DNA of 64,000 bases from Gigaspora rosea (GCA_003550325.1 QKWP01000049.1:83669-147668); one strand, 5' to 3'. Positions 24,781-37,565 are shown, counted from the stretch's first letter. Translations and numbers: made by a program. The notes: generated by a model from the letters alone, not told the origin.

Positions 24781-25012
24781 TATTATTGCTTTGATTTAAA
24801 GCCTTTTGGTACTAATATATAACTTAATTCGGGCTTAGATAGTTTAATTAGCAACTTTGAATATTAACTCTGTATCTGGTTATTAGTGGCTCCATTATTA
24901 AAAAATTCCTTAATAACTAAATAGATAAACCAAAACCAACACTTACCATTAGGGTTCCGCAATTTGATTTGATATTCAAATATTTGAATCAAATATTTGA
25001 TCAAATTCAAAT

Positions 25013-26633
25013 CATATCTGCTAATCCGTGTAATACCCTAAAATTGATTTAATAGTAGATCATATATAATTTAAGACAAAACGTAATACAAAGACCGATA
25101 GATGAATGCAAAAACTGTAAAAATTAATAAGCATATAGTTTACACTTAAAAGAACCTATATACAAAATAATCAGTGGATTAACGAAATAATCAGTTCACT
25201 TACTTAGTGGTCTTTAAACTGTGTTTACCGTATTCTGAAAGGTAGAAATTCAATTAACGACCCGAATAGCTAGTACTGGCTACTGTTATTCAAGTTTATA
25301 ATATAACACTTACCATCGCAATATATCTCCCATTTAGATTTATTTGCATTATTCTAGCCAGCAATTTAGCTGCTGTATCCTATTCAAGTTCGTAACATTT
25401 ACAGTAACCACTACTGGTATAGAGATCGTGCACAAGTACTACTATTAATTGAAGTAAGTAATTTTGCTAAAGTTTCATGTTGCGAAATGTGTATTAAATT
25501 TTAGTCAATCAACGCAACTCTGTGATAAAAAAAAGATGGTCTCTGACAATTTTTTTTTTTTTTATCTCTACTATTTTTTTTATTTTTTTACAAAGGAGAA
25601 GTAACTTCGGTTCAGCGCATCCTGGGTTTTTGTGCCTTGTATCTCAGAAGATGTACCATGCTATGATGCCAGTTGTTTTTCAGTTATTTTTTTAACCGGT
25701 ATTGGATATTCCAACATTGTTTTTTAATACGTGGTACCCTAACTTTATTATACATCACTTTGGTTATATCGACTCCGTATCCTGCTATACGACACATCTG
25801 GTTATAACGACACGTTTGACTTTAACGACACATATATACATCTGTCTGACTATAACGATACGTCCAACTATAACGACACATCTGGTTATAAAACTCGCAA
25901 AAAAAAAATTTAAAATGAAACAAAATTAAATAAAATATAAAACATCAAAGTTAAAAATGACTACCCGAAATTCTGGTAGTAAATCAATATTTTTTTTTAT
26001 TAATTCGTATTAATAAATTCTAACTGTAGATTATAATAAAAATTTATAATCTTTGATACAATTAATTTTAATTCTAATCTAAACCCAAATACGTATCGTA
26101 AGATTTCTATAATATATTATTATTTATTACCGGAGACCTCTCTATATTTATATACAGGTATATACGTATTCTTACGATCTTATATCTTAAAAGGTATATA
26201 AAAAAAGTAAAATAAAAAGTTAGTTACAGTATCAGTTATCATTCGCTTATTAAAGTTTCTATACAATACATATAATAACAACTAAATAAACTCATACGCT
26301 CAACACATTTACCTTTACTGAATCGTTGCTTTTCAGTTTTGTCATTTTTTTTCGTTAACCGTGTAGAATTTAGCCAGCCTTGTGATTTTATACTTTTAAT
26401 AATATATATTTTTTCAGCGTAACTTTATAGTGAGTAGCAAAACAACGGCGTGGGATTAACTGGGATTATTTGAATATGTTATATATGAAAACTTCAAGTT
26501 TGCTTATTGGAGCCGAACGTTCTAAAAAAGTATGTATAAAAAAATTATTTCTTAAATCTAATGATTCTGATTGGTTTATTATAATTTGAGGGATCTACAA
26601 AAAAAGGCCCAATTCCACAAATTAGCCGATATG
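25013..26633. mobile_element. 1.62-kb TIR element with catat ends
   Basis: catatctgctaatccgtg at the left and ccacaaattagccgatatg at the right are inverted. Flanked by ttcaaat (25006-25012 and 26634-26640), although the host repeat itself contains this word. The interior is AT-rich, with a short tandem array at 25788-25890 and no transposase. Confidence 0.65.
25788..25890. repeat. Degenerate tandem repeat (tataacgacacatctggt)
   Basis: Five or so imperfect copies of an 18-22 bp unit with the constant part aacgacac. The 75-codon frame across it is Thr-rich purely because of the repeat. Confidence 0.65.
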
Positions 26634-26726
26634 TTCAAATTTGACTATATTTGATTTGATCAAATTCAAATATGATCAAATTTGATTTGATTTGACAAAT
26701 ATTTAATTTGATTTGAAAATTACTAT

Positions 26727-27187
26727 CATATAGGCCGATTTAAGTAATTTATAAATGGAGCTTATTTTTTTAAAAAGTTTAAGGCTAAATAACTTCTGAT
26801 CTACTGGTCTGTTTTAAATGATTTTACTACCAAAATGTTCGTCTCTTTAAAACGATTCCAACAAGCCCAAAATCATTAAAATCCAATTACAGGTCCGCTA
26901 GATAATGCACTGTCAAATAGTGACGCACCTAGGAGGTAGGGTTGATTGGTTAGTCCTATGTCTAACCAATCAACACCACCCCTAGGTGCGTCACTATTTG
27001 ACAATGCATTATCTTGCGATCTTGTGATTGGATTTTAATGATTTTGGGTTCGTTGGAATCGTCTCAAAGAGGCAAACATTTTGGTAGTAAAATCATTTAA
27101 AACAGACCAGTAGATCAGAAGTTATTTAGCCTTAAAGTTTTTAAAAAAATAAGCTCTACTTATAAATTACTTAAATCAGCCCATATG
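26727..27187. mobile_element. 461-bp foldback MITE
   Basis: Ends catataggccgatttaagta and tacttaaatcagcccatatg. The arms pair almost throughout, with the turn near 26955-26965 (gattggttag / ctaaccaatc). Shares its core words (cttctgatctactgg, ccaacaagcccaaaatcatt) with 42926-43362 and with 4653-6437 and 28641-31370, so these form one superfamily. Confidence 0.8.
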
Positions 27188-27323
27188 TTAAAAATTCAAA
27201 TTCAAATCAAATTCAAATTCAAATATTTGAATCAAATCAAATTCAAATCAGGGTCAATTTGATTTGATCAAATTCAAATTGATCCAATATTTGATTTGAT
27301 TTGAATTTGAGGAACCCTACTTA

Positions 27324-27641
27324 CCGTATATTATTGAAAATAAGCAACCTTTTTTGTCCAAAAAATTACGCAAAAAAATGAAAAGTTACTTATTTTTGAA
27401 ATATTGAATTTTTTGAAAAAATTGAAAAACGTACTAATAAAAAGTTGTCCAAATGACACCAAATTTTTTATTATAAGTGTATTTTTATGTACTGAACAAC
27501 TTTACTTAATCGACCTTTTGAAATTTACTTAGTAAAAAAAAGTTATATATATAGCAACTGCTAACAAATTTTTTGAAATTTTTAAAAAAAATCAGGGGTT
27601 GCTTATTTTAGAGGGTTGTTTATTTTTAGAATCTACAGTAT
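27324..27641. mobile_element. MITE, about 318 bp
   Basis: accgtatattattgaaaata and the reverse complement of ttatttttagaatctacagt pair at the ends, followed by gcaacc / ggttgc. A fragment with similar words is near 10980-11060. Confidence 0.55.
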
Positions 27642-27820
27642 CTATTCAGTCATTGCAATTTTTTGAAAATAACTTGATCTTTAAATTTCAAATAAATTAT
27701 GATTGGCTAGACCAGTATTAATAATTTTTTGTATAAAATTATTGATTTCAATATTATAGTTTGGTTATTTGCAAGCTATAAATTTACTGTAAATTTATTT
27801 AATAAAACAATTGCTATCAC

Positions 27821-28186
27821 TATATGGGCCCTCAAAAGTAGAAACAGACAATTTGGTAAATCACAGGTTTTGAGAAAATCAGCTAAAACTATTTTGTTAC
27901 ACAAAATCAAAACAATCTAAAAATAATATATTTATGATTAACAAACCTGTTTAAACAGGATTATTAGATTTGTAGACCTGTAAATGCTTCTAAAATCGTA
28001 GTAAATCTATTTTTAGATTATAGTATCAAAAGCTTTGACCGTTGTATCATAAAAATTTATTAAGTGATCAGACTTTTATTATTAAGTAAAAAAGTTTGGG
28101 CTTTAAATTTTACACTTGATCAATCAAACAGGTTAATTTTCAAAAAATTGTCAAATTGCTAGATTTCTACTTTTGAGGGCCCATAT
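27821..28186. mobile_element. 366-bp MITE with gggccctcaaaagtagaaa ends
   Basis: tatatgggccctcaaaagta and tacttttgagggcccatata are inverted. Intact relative of the split copy at 21154-22766, in the opposite orientation. Confidence 0.8.
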
Positions 28187-28300
28187 ATATATTGCAGCTT
28201 GAATCAACTAATTATTGCTCTCCTCTATTCTTTTATTTTCTTTTTTACTTATAAAATGCTGCATTATGACCTATTTCTCTACATCGATCACACTTAGAGG

Positions 28301-28633
28301 TAGGGATGGCAAAGTCCTTAAGTCTGGGACTTTAGGACCTGGTTTTGGGACCTGGTCTTTAAAGACTAGGTCCCAATTTTAGGACCTAGATCTATAGGTC
28401 CACAATAGGTCCTAATATAAAATATATTAGAACTTAATAATATTAGTAATAAAATAGTAAACAAAGAATTTTAATTGGTTAGAAAGTATTAGAACTAAGT
28501 TCAAGAACTTAATCCTATTAGTTGAGCACAATTTCTAGGACTTATTATATGAGGACCTGGTCTTTAGGTCCATGTGATAGGACTTATAGGTCCTAGGACC
28601 AAGACTGGACCTGGACTAACTTTACCATCCCTA
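28301..28633. mobile_element. 333-bp hAT-type MITE, perfect 8-bp duplication
   Basis: tagggatggcaaagt and actttaccatcccta are terminal inverted repeats; cttagagg occurs at 28293-28300 and 28634-28641. The interior is many copies of ggtcctag/ctaggacc-like words (aggacctggt, ggtcctaat) that self-pair. Confidence 0.88.
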
Positions 28634-28640
28634 CTTAGAG

Positions 28641-31370
28641 GGCTTCCAGAAATTAGCTGTTTTGTTTTACTATGAGTCTATCTCACCCCTACCCCACCCA
28701 TTCCAACCTGATACCCCAATCAGCTAATCAGATTTTACGATTATTAAAAAGTTAGATATAATATTTAATAGTAAATAACTTTGATCTACTAGGCAAATTT
28801 AAATGATTTAACTACCAAAATGATCCTCTCAATGGGAGGATTCTAGCAAGCCCAAAATCATTAAAATCTAATTACTGGATCCTAAGATCAGAATAGATTT
28901 GTGTTACTATAGAAGTTTTATAATTTATTNGATTCTAGCAAGCCCAAAATCATTAAAATCTAATTACTGGATCCTAAGATCAGAATAGATTTGTGTTACT
29001 ATAGAAGTTTTATAATTTATTAAAGGATTAATCATTTTGTAACTGTAAGTTACTGTAACCCGTAACTAAAATCAGGTATAACATGACTATCAAAACTACT
29101 TTTCTATAAGAATAAACCCGTGCAATTAAGGTTAGGGTTAGCGTAAAGCTAGGAGTTAGAGAAGGCTATAGTATTTCAAAATTTATCAAAGAATTTTTTT
29201 TGTTACAACCTGAAAGACCTGAAAGGTAGTTTCCTATGTGAAATTTTAAGTTAGAAGCAATTTTTGGCAAAAACGAACATTTGTTTTGACTCTTCCCAAA
29301 TAGAGGATTCTAGCAAACCCAAAATTATTAAAATATAATCACTGGATCCTAGGATCAGAATAGATTTGTGTTACTATAGAAGTTTTATAATTTATTAAAG
29401 AATTATAAACCATTTATAGTGGTTCAAACTCTTTCTGACGATCACCTGAACCAAAATTTTTACTAACAGAAAAACAAATTTTTTGTTTGAGAGTCGTGAC
29501 CTGTATAGTAGTTTGTCTAGAGGTCAACGTTTTTTTCCGCGGGACTCCTCTAAAAGGACGTTTGGCATGCAAGCCAAGAGCGTTATTATACAAGATAACT
29601 GGCAGGAAGTACTCTTGTATAAAAAATCTTGGTGTGGTGTGGGCGATAAAGCCCAACTTCGTCGACGAAGCTATCTGGTCGTTACTTCAAAGAAGAACAC
29701 AGGGGAAACAATAAATCATACGTTTTTCTTAAGCCGCGCTCTCTTACTTGGGCAAGTGGTCACCTTTTTCACTTTTCTCTGCTTCCTTGCCGTTCTTCCA
29801 AAATTTCTCGAAAAAAGTGGGGATTTGGCTTACCCCCTCCAAAAGATCAGCATTGTTTACTTTTCAAATTCGGACAGGCTAGTGGATTGCAACACGTGTT
29901 TTAGATATGGCGCTAGTAGATATGACCGGATATTAATTGGAAGGCCGAAAAGAAATGGAATGTTAATTTAGTTTCACAATAGGGATATACAAATGTTGCA
30001 TTTGTTATATAATTTTTACTTGTACCTGGTACAGGTTATAATAGTGTGTTTATCATAGATTGTTTTCCTTCTTTTTTCTTTTTGTTTTTTTTTCTTTTCT
30101 TTCTTTTTTGTTTTTTGTGGTATTTGCTGTTTTTTGTGGTCTTCGTATAGGTATTCCCACTTTTTTTAAAACTTCCTTTTTTTTCTTTGATCGTAAAGTT
30201 TTTTTCATATAGTAGTTAGAAGTTTTTCTTTTTACTTGGGAAGTTAAAGGAAGAAGATTTAGAATTAAGAAAGGAGGAGGCAATCATGATAAGCAGGATA
30301 TAAAAGCCTTCTGGTGATATATTAAGTTTTTCGGTTGCAGGAAAAATTAATATGGAGGTGAAGTTTACTATAGCAGATTGAACATGGGTAATTTGGACTT
30401 TTGTCGCAAAGAGCCGGGTTAGCTGATACTTGTAGGTTAGGTGTGATCAGTTGATCACTTGTTATATATGTATGAAATAGATATGAAATAGAAATTGAGT
30501 ATAATAAACTAACAAAGTATTGGGCATGATTGCCAAATGTTAAAAAAAAAAATAAACCATTTATAGTAACACAAATTTATTTCGTTCTCTGGATCCTGTA
30601 ATTGGATTTTTATAATTTTAGGCTTGCTAGAATCCTTTCATTGAGCTGGTCATTTTGGTAGTTGAATCATCGAAATTGGCCCAGTAGATCAGAAGTTAAT
30701 AGCAATTGAAAATTAATTTTTAATTGTTAATAATTTTTAATTTACTAGGCCAATTTTGATGATTTAACTACAAAATGATCAGCTCAATAAAAGGATTCTA
30801 GCAAGTCCAAAATCGTAAAAATCCAATTACAGGATCCAGAGATCAGAATAAATTTGTGTTACTATAAATAGTTTATAATTTTTTAATAAATTATAAAACT
30901 TTTATAGTAATATATATCTATTCTAATCTAGATCAATTTCGATGATTTAACTACCAAAATAATCAGCTCAATGAGAGGGATTCTAGCAAGTCCAAAATCG
31001 TAAAAATCCAATTACAGGATCCAGAGATCAGAATAAATTTGTGTTACTATAAATGGTTTATAATTTTTTAATAAATTATAAAACTTCTATAGTAGTATAT
31101 ATCTATTCTGATTTTAGGATCCAGTGATTAGATTTAATAATTTTGGCTTGCTAGAATCCTCTCATTGAGAGGATCCTTTTAGTAGTTAAATCATTAAATT
31201 TGATCCAGTAATTAAAAGTTATTAATTATTAAATATTGTTAATCAATCTATAATTTTGGTCAAAAATAATTTTGTAACTTTGGTCAGAATTATAAAATTT
31301 TGGCTAGAATTATACCTGATACTTTAGCTGACCCACCCACTCTTCTAAAATTAGCTGATTTCTGGAAGCC
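28641..31370. mobile_element. TIR element, copy B, carrying later insertions
   Basis: ggcttccagaaattagctg and ttagctgatttctggaagcc are its ends. Homologous to 4653-6437. It has landed in the 3' part of the MULE gene and is itself split by the poly(A) retroposon at 29421-30551. The N at 28930 lies in a short assembly duplication (28847-28929 repeated after it). Blocks such as aggattctagcaagcccaaa recur several times in both orientations. Confidence 0.7.
29421..30551 (+). mobile_element. Poly(A) retroposon, 1.13 kb
   Basis: A perfect 16-bp target duplication ataaaccatttatagt (29405-29420 and 30552-30567) and an A run at the 3' end. Same family as 4826-5940. A 162-codon plus-strand frame (29483-29971) and an overlapping minus-strand frame carry no domain I recognise. 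The lack of a reverse transcriptase suggests a non-autonomous element moved by a LINE. Confidence 0.8.
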
Positions 31371-32086
31371 CCTTATATGCATCTTTAGAAAAAGTTCTTC
31401 CATGACTTCATTCCTTTTCTGTGCTGCTCATATAATAATGTTTAGATGGTCTTCTCCTTTCAATAATGTAAGCAGGATTTTGAATGTCTTGTGGAATCTT
31501 GTTGCTAGTTACTTCTTTATCAGGTATTGCATTATCAGTGTAACAACCATCATCACTAATTTCATCACTATCAGTATAATTTTCTTTCTCTAATGTGATA
31601 TAATTTTTATTTCCTTCTGATACGTATTTTTTTATTTTTTTTTCTTGTAATATAAGTTTGAAGAATATTTATAATTTTATTATTACCAATATCTATTGCT
31701 AATAGTGTCATCTCACGAGCTAACCCCCAAATTTTACCATAATGAGTTCTTTTTTGTAAAGTCTTTTTTGTAGTTAAAATTTTAGGAACTATTGATTGTT
31801 TTTGGATCGAACCAATCTCTCCATAACACTCTTTATCAACAATACCTTTTCATGATTAAAAATAATGGCCTCATCTTTATATAATTAATTTTCTTGATAG
31901 AAGTCTTTGTACCATTATAAGAGAACCATTGAAATATGAAAGGCTTCCATTTTTGAATGCATTATTATACAGAAATAATGCTGACAAATAAGCCCTCTAG
32001 AAATGGTTAAAAGATATGAGTATAGAAACGATATTTGGTTTACAATAACTAGATAATGTATATAATGTTTTTTTTAGCTATGGAGA

Positions 32087-32507
32087 TAGTGATTTAAACT
32101 GAGAAAATTTTCCTTAATCGGTTAACCGAACTAAATTATTTGGTATTAACCGATTCAACCGGTTAGGGCGCTGATATTGATTAAGTAATATTTTAGGAGG
32201 TAGGAGGGTCAAGAAAAATCTTACCTTAGTTAAATTTAATTGGCCAAAATTCTATTTATAGATCTTATTTGGAGATAAAGAGTAAGTCCCTATAGTAAAT
32301 GGATATTAGGTAATAAATATCAGCACCCTTAAGGTTACTTCACGTTTATTTTCAGACCTTTACTCAAATTTTTGTCTCGTTTACTATGTTTATTCATTTT
32401 CTTTTCGGGACCTTTGCTCTTTTATGCTATTATTTACATTTTGTCAACTGAAATTTATTCAGTTTGGATCAGTTAACTGATTATAGTACAACCAGTTCAA
32501 ATCACTA
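32087..32507. mobile_element. 421-bp hAT-type MITE
   Basis: Ends tagtgatttaaactg and cagttcaaatcacta (one mismatch). Flanks tatggaga (32079-32086) and tacggaga (32508-32515) are an 8-bp duplication with one change. Contains the self-complementary words ccgattcaaccggttag and ttaatcggttaaccgaa. Confidence 0.75.
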
Positions 32508-33409
32508 TACGGAGATCAGAAACCTTTCATATTTCTTTTATATTTTCACTTCCTACTTCATCTATTATGGCCCGAAAAGTAATTTTTCTTGCATTATAAT
32601 TATTTTCAAGGAATCTATATGAAACTTCTTCATCAACTTTTTGTTCAAAATTAAGCTCATCAACTGTTGGCTCAATTCAGTTTGCTATAAGAAACAAGCA
32701 TTGTGCCATCTTAGCTTTAATCATATTGTTAATGGCTTCTGTAAAGTATTGGTCAATTATTTTTGTCATAGCTAGAAAGAGATCATGTTTTGCGGCAGGT
32801 ATTATGGGAAATGTTGTTGAATCTTTGTACTAGTGAAATCGGTTCTATTAAGTTTCTACTTTCAAGACAGCTTGCAAGTTCATATAAAGTGCAATTTGCT
32901 TTGATCTCTTTTTTAATGATCCAATTATAAAATTCAACTCGTGCTGTATTTTCAATTCTAGCTGTGAATATTTTTGCCAAATAAGCGTGTACCAAGGACT
33001 GACTACATAGATATAAAACACACAATAAATAATCCTTCGCCATTGGATACTTATTGAGCATTTCATTTCAACGCTTTTGAAAAAATGGCTCATAGAGACT
33101 GTTACAACATGGTAAAAAATTTTTATAAAGTCATCTCATTTGTTATCTATTTTCAATTTAAAATTTTTTGGTAAATTCTGACCAATATGAAAAATACAGT
33201 GTGCAGCATATAAATTGGGAAAAGCAATACAGATTGCACCATTAAGTACCAGATTTGCGTTAGTAAAAATAACCAATGACTTTATTTCTGTAGTGTTTTT
33301 TATACAATTAAAAATTCAAGTATAAGTATCAAGTATTTCGTTATTTAATAAAACCTAGCAAGCAAGCCATATTCTTCCATTGTTATCAATAATTACAAAT
33401 AGCCCTAAG

Positions 33410-33681
33410 CAGTGTTGACATGGGACACGAACACGGACGGCGGACAGTCCGGGACGGGACATCTGGGACATGTTCGCCCAGAATTTTTTTTGTCCCGGAC
33501 ATTTTGCGACTCAACACGTGATCATCTACCAATAAAATTCGTATAATTCCGCAATTTGATTGGTTTTACTCGGCGGACATGTATCATGTTGGGACATTAT
33601 TGCGGACATGTCCCGGACGTCCTGTCCCAAACTGTCCGCGTCCCTGAAAAATCAGCGGGACAATGTCCGTGTACAACACTG
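33410..33681. mobile_element. 272-bp hAT-type MITE, perfect 8-bp duplication
   Basis: cagtgttgacatgggacac at the left and gtgtacaacactg at the right are inverted; gccctaag stands at 33402-33409 and 33682-33689. Rich in cgggaca/tgtcccg words and distinctly GC-rich. It interrupts the MULE DDE domain, so it came after the gene. Confidence 0.9.
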
Positions 33682-34650
33682 GCCCTAAGGGCATTTGATA
33701 TTGATTAGTTTTGGCTAATAATTATATCATTATATTTTAACCACAGGTCAATTTGCTTGGATGATATCCAAAACAACTGTATAAGCCTATTATCTTCATC
33801 CAATTCAAATTCCATAGACCATCTAGGATCATTCATTTTGTTGGCTAATAAAGAATTGAACAGGTTTGACGCATTGTTTGTTTCATTTTTTTTAAAATTC
33901 TGGTTAGCATTATTAAGATCACTATCATAAAAATACAAATCAGAAAAATGACCCTTTAATATATTTTATTGTGCTGTAATAAATAAATTTCCATGTTTCA
34001 TTATTATTTCAATTTCTTTTAAAACGTTTTCATTCAAAGAACGGTATTAGATTCAAACTCTTGAGTGTCAAAATTAATACTATAATTGTGCTCATTTATA
34101 AACGTAGTAACAGATATATTTGTTCTAGTTTCCCATAAGAAAGAGTTAAATGCCATTGACAGTTGATTTTTTTGTTCTGATATTTTTTGCTTACTTTTTT
34201 GAGCAGCAATTTGACTCTTATTAGGACTGTATTTCCTTTCAAATTTGCATGCAAATGTCCGTTTTTGAACCAGACCATCTTTATCTTTCCTTACTTGATA
34301 TTTAACCACTATAAATCCATTTTATTTTCTATATTCATCAAAAAAAGTTACAATTTCTGACCAAGAATTGATATTGTATTCTTAGATATATCTTCTGAAG
34401 CTACTACCGTTCTATTATTTATGTTGACTAGCATGTCATCGTTATTATATTCCTCAGAATCGGTATGAATTTGGTTGGTTGGTACCTCTTCAGCTTCTTT
34501 GCTTTTGCTAGTGGATTGCTTGAGCAAAGCTTTTAGCAATACTTTTCTCAAAGTAAAAGTATCGTTCTATTTTTGTTAATTCTTCTAGATAATAGTCTAG
34601 AAGATCTGTTGTATCTATTGTAGTAGTTTCTTTGGGTTCATGCTATTAAC

Positions 34651-35262
34651 ATTGTTTTTTTTTAAAGAAAATATCAACAAAGCAATGAAAAAAAAATCAA
34701 TTAGATCAATGAAAGCACTAAAAAAAGACTAGTCTCAAAGTACTAACTATTGTTTTTTTAAAGATATATCAACAAAGCGATGAAAAAAGAATCAATTAGA
34801 CCAATATAAACAATGCAAAAAAGACAGATCTTAAGAGTTACTAAATTTTGGATCTTATATTACTATGCAATATACATAATTAATCACATATTAAACAAGC
34901 CATTATTGAAATTATATAATTTAGACAAGTTTTGATCTTTGTTTGATATGCGATTAATCAGGTACATCGCATAGCAATATAAACTATCAATATCAATTAA
35001 TGGTGATGATAATTTTGGCATTGCATAAAATGATGTATAGTAACACAATGATATATTACTATAGATAGAATGATAATTAATAAACAAACTATTATTGATT
35101 TAGTCAAGTTTCGATCTTTGTTTAGTATGCAATTGATTAGGTACATCACATATTGATGTAAATTGTCAATAGCGATCAATGGTAATGATAGTTTTGGCAT
35201 CGCATAATGATGTATAGTAATACAAATATATTACTATAGATAGGGCGATAATTAATAATTTC
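34651..35262. repeat. Two neighbouring tandem duplications
   Basis: A unit of about 100 bp (atatcaacaaagc-atgaaaaaa) occurs at about 34651-34750 and 34750-34850. A unit of about 175-190 bp (acaagtttt-gatctttgttt ... atgatgtatagtaa) occurs at about 34900-35090 and 35093-35262. The minus-strand frames here are short by-products. Confidence 0.65.
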
Positions 35263-35941
35263 GCATAGTGCAATGTATATATTTACCCTTTAAAAAAAAA
35301 TACTACTAAATAATTTTAAATACTTATTAGATTTTTATATATAAAAAAAAGTAAGCTTTTAATTTTTTTAAATTTTTGATACATTTTTTAAAATGTACTA
35401 AAGTTAGTACAAAAGAGTAAATCATGATTTTATTAGTAAAATTTTTTATTATAGGGCAAAATTGATCAATTTTAATCCTGCCAACATAATTCTAATGCAC
35501 TTTAATATAACCCAATACAGGATTTTGGTGACCCCCTTGTATAAGTTGTATAACCTAAATCATGCATAACTTAGATAGTACTTAGATCTAGAGAAAATAG
35601 TATAGCAAAAAAATTTGGTATACCAAAATAGCCAAGATACCACTCTGGCATGCTATTATGCCACATGATTGGTATACTTAATTTAGATTAATCAGTTATT
35701 ATATATTATATAAACCTCTATTTAGAATATTTCAGAACTTTGCTTTTGATCTAGAGATGCTACAGTCTGTTCTGGTCTGGTCTTAGTTCAAAAAACTGAA
35801 TAATAAACCATAAACCAGATCAAAATTTCTAAATTGGTCACAAACTGGTCCTAGTTTAGCCCAGTTCAAGAACTGGTTAATCTATAGCCAATAAGAATAG
35901 ATAATTTTTGGCTATGTAAAGTTGTTTTTTGTTTTGTATTA
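35263..35941. other. AT-rich stretch, no gene seen
   Basis: 35750-35890 has ctggtctggtc and gaactggttaatc-type inverted words, perhaps a decayed MITE; otherwise nothing to annotate. Confidence 0.4.
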
Positions 35942-35958
35942 CTTGTTAACCAATTTTT

Positions 35959-36978
35959 TTTTTATGTTAAAGTCTCCACTTGGGAGATAAGTCTTTTTAT
36001 TCAAGTATAGGATTACAGGTTCCTCTGCAGACTCCCGACATTTGCTACATGAATGAGAGTACAACTAGCCACATATACAACTTTTGGTTGTCTAATTTAA
36101 GTAGTCCGCCCGAAGGTTCTATACTAGCTACTATACCTGCAACCCAACTAGGGGATTGCCTATTTAAACCCTCTGGTCCAAGCTTCGCCTGCTAATCCTA
36201 CCTGTATCATCAGAACAGTTCTCCGATACATTAGTCAGTCAAGGCAGTCCCAAATGCCAACTATATCCCTTTAGGACTAGTTTATCTTTATGGAAAACTT
36301 GGTAGAGCAGTCTCTGTTCCGCCCAGATATTATCTACATTTTGGTTACTTGCACATTCATCGAGGCAAATAACTTGCGGTCAGGGAATACCTTGCAACTA
36401 CTACTATTATCTACTTTTGCTCTTGTAAGGTTTGTACCAACTCTGGTACCTACCTTTACTATCCTATCGGCCCTTATACTAATATATTCCAAACTTTTAA
36501 TTCAGTTAGTCTGGAAGAGTTGATTTACCCGGTATTAGGTGCCACTATGGTTATTCTTTCTTTTGTTTTTACTTTTATAGTGTAGGTTTTTTTTTTCCGT
36601 TCACTACAGTGGCCATGTTGGTGGACCTTATCTTTTAGGTCATAGTCATCTAGTTCTCTAGTGCTAGTTTTTGATATTCTGGTTTTGGTAATACTATCAA
36701 AGATCTTTGCTATCTCCTTACTCAGAACTTTGCCAAACAGGTTTCTGTTTTTTCTCTGGTTCTTTGAATTTGTCTGTGTAATTGTATACAACTATATCTG
36801 AAAGCTCTCATTCAAGATAGTGTACCAAGGCTACAAGTAATGTACCCAACCGATCGATGAAAAGACAGTTACCATAATACAGATCTATTTTTTCAAAGTG
36901 TCATTAGTGGGATTTGAACTCTAGATCTGTTACTTGAAATAACAACTTACCAACTTCACTAAGTCACTACACCCTTAT
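35959..36978 (-). mobile_element. tRNA-derived SINE (family 2), copy 2
   Basis: Minus-strand head with A box TAGTGACTTAGTG (complement of 36957-36969) and a B box with one change (complement of 36910-36920). T run at 35953-35963. Imperfect duplication cttgttaaccaatttttt (35942-35959) against cttgctaatcatttttt (36979-36995). It is uninterrupted in the core (36066-36175), which gives the clean version of the sequence shared with family 1. Reading frames inside are not coding. Confidence 0.78.
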
Positions 36979-37065
36979 CTTGCTAATCATTTTTTCAATT
37001 GTGCCAATTGTTTGATTTTTAATATTTATTTTTTTTGGCTATTCTCATCTAGTGTTATCCAATAG

Positions 37066-37332
37066 GTGGTTATTTAAAGCAGGGTACAATCATGTAATAT
37101 GGTGCCAATCAACTTGTTTGTTTTGATCAACTCGGATCAACCCAACGAAAAAAAAAAAAAAAAAGAAAAAATACAAAAAACAAGTATTTAAAACCTACCT
37201 TGGAGCATTAACAAAAAATGTCGGGAAGGCAATTTTACTATAAAATTTGATCTAATTCAAACCTTCAACTAACTCTTACCCTAACTTTAATTAAAAAGTC
37301 AAAATCATATAACTGTACTCTGCTTTAAACGA
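37066..37332. mobile_element. MITE, about 267 bp
   Basis: gtggttatttaaagcagggt and the reverse complement of actctgctttaaacgacc are the ends; tccaatag and cccaatag flank them (8 bp, one change). It has a central A run. Confidence 0.6.
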
Positions 37333-37565
37333 CCCCAATAGAGACTTTAATTTTCTGTAATTGTCTAATAGGATTGATGGAAAAAATATGACTTTCAATT
37401 GATTCCTTGTTGTGCAAAATGAAAAGTTAACCTTGAATAACCTTAGATTTTAAAAACATTAATGTGGTATAGAAAACAGAAAGTGGTACATTTTTTAATT
37501 CGGATATATACTAGTACAAGTTACTATTTTAATAAATACCCTGAATTTAAAATCTGTAATCTAAT

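Larger units (their letters stand above)
24950..27319. mobile_element. caaatttgatttg MITE split by two insertions
   Basis: The three fragments 24950-25012, 26634-26726 and 27188-27319 align in order with the intact copies at 10206 and 21430. Flanks cttaccat (24942-24949) and cttaccgt (27320-27327) are its 8-bp duplication with one change. Confidence 0.75.
28246..34560 (-). pseudogene. Mutator-like (MULE) transposase, broken and interrupted
   Basis: Reading the minus strand from 34560: an acidic N-terminal part; a FAR1-like DNA-binding region (about 34310-34035, ending NISVTTFINEHNYSI); DPRWSMEFELDEDNRLIQLFW (first 20 of a longer block, about 33850-33760); the DDE core with IDNNGR near 33385; and the helical C-terminal part with YPMAKDYLL and TARVEFYN (about 33060-32920). 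The tail includes YGKIWGLAREMTLLAID near 31730. A CxxC-x4-H knuckle (KCDRCREIGHNA, about 28295-28255) appears to be the separated C-terminus. The motif normally written TDGDP reads TNANL, so the second catalytic Asp is lost. Several stops and shifts. Interrupted by elements at 33410, 32087 and 28641. Confidence 0.75.
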
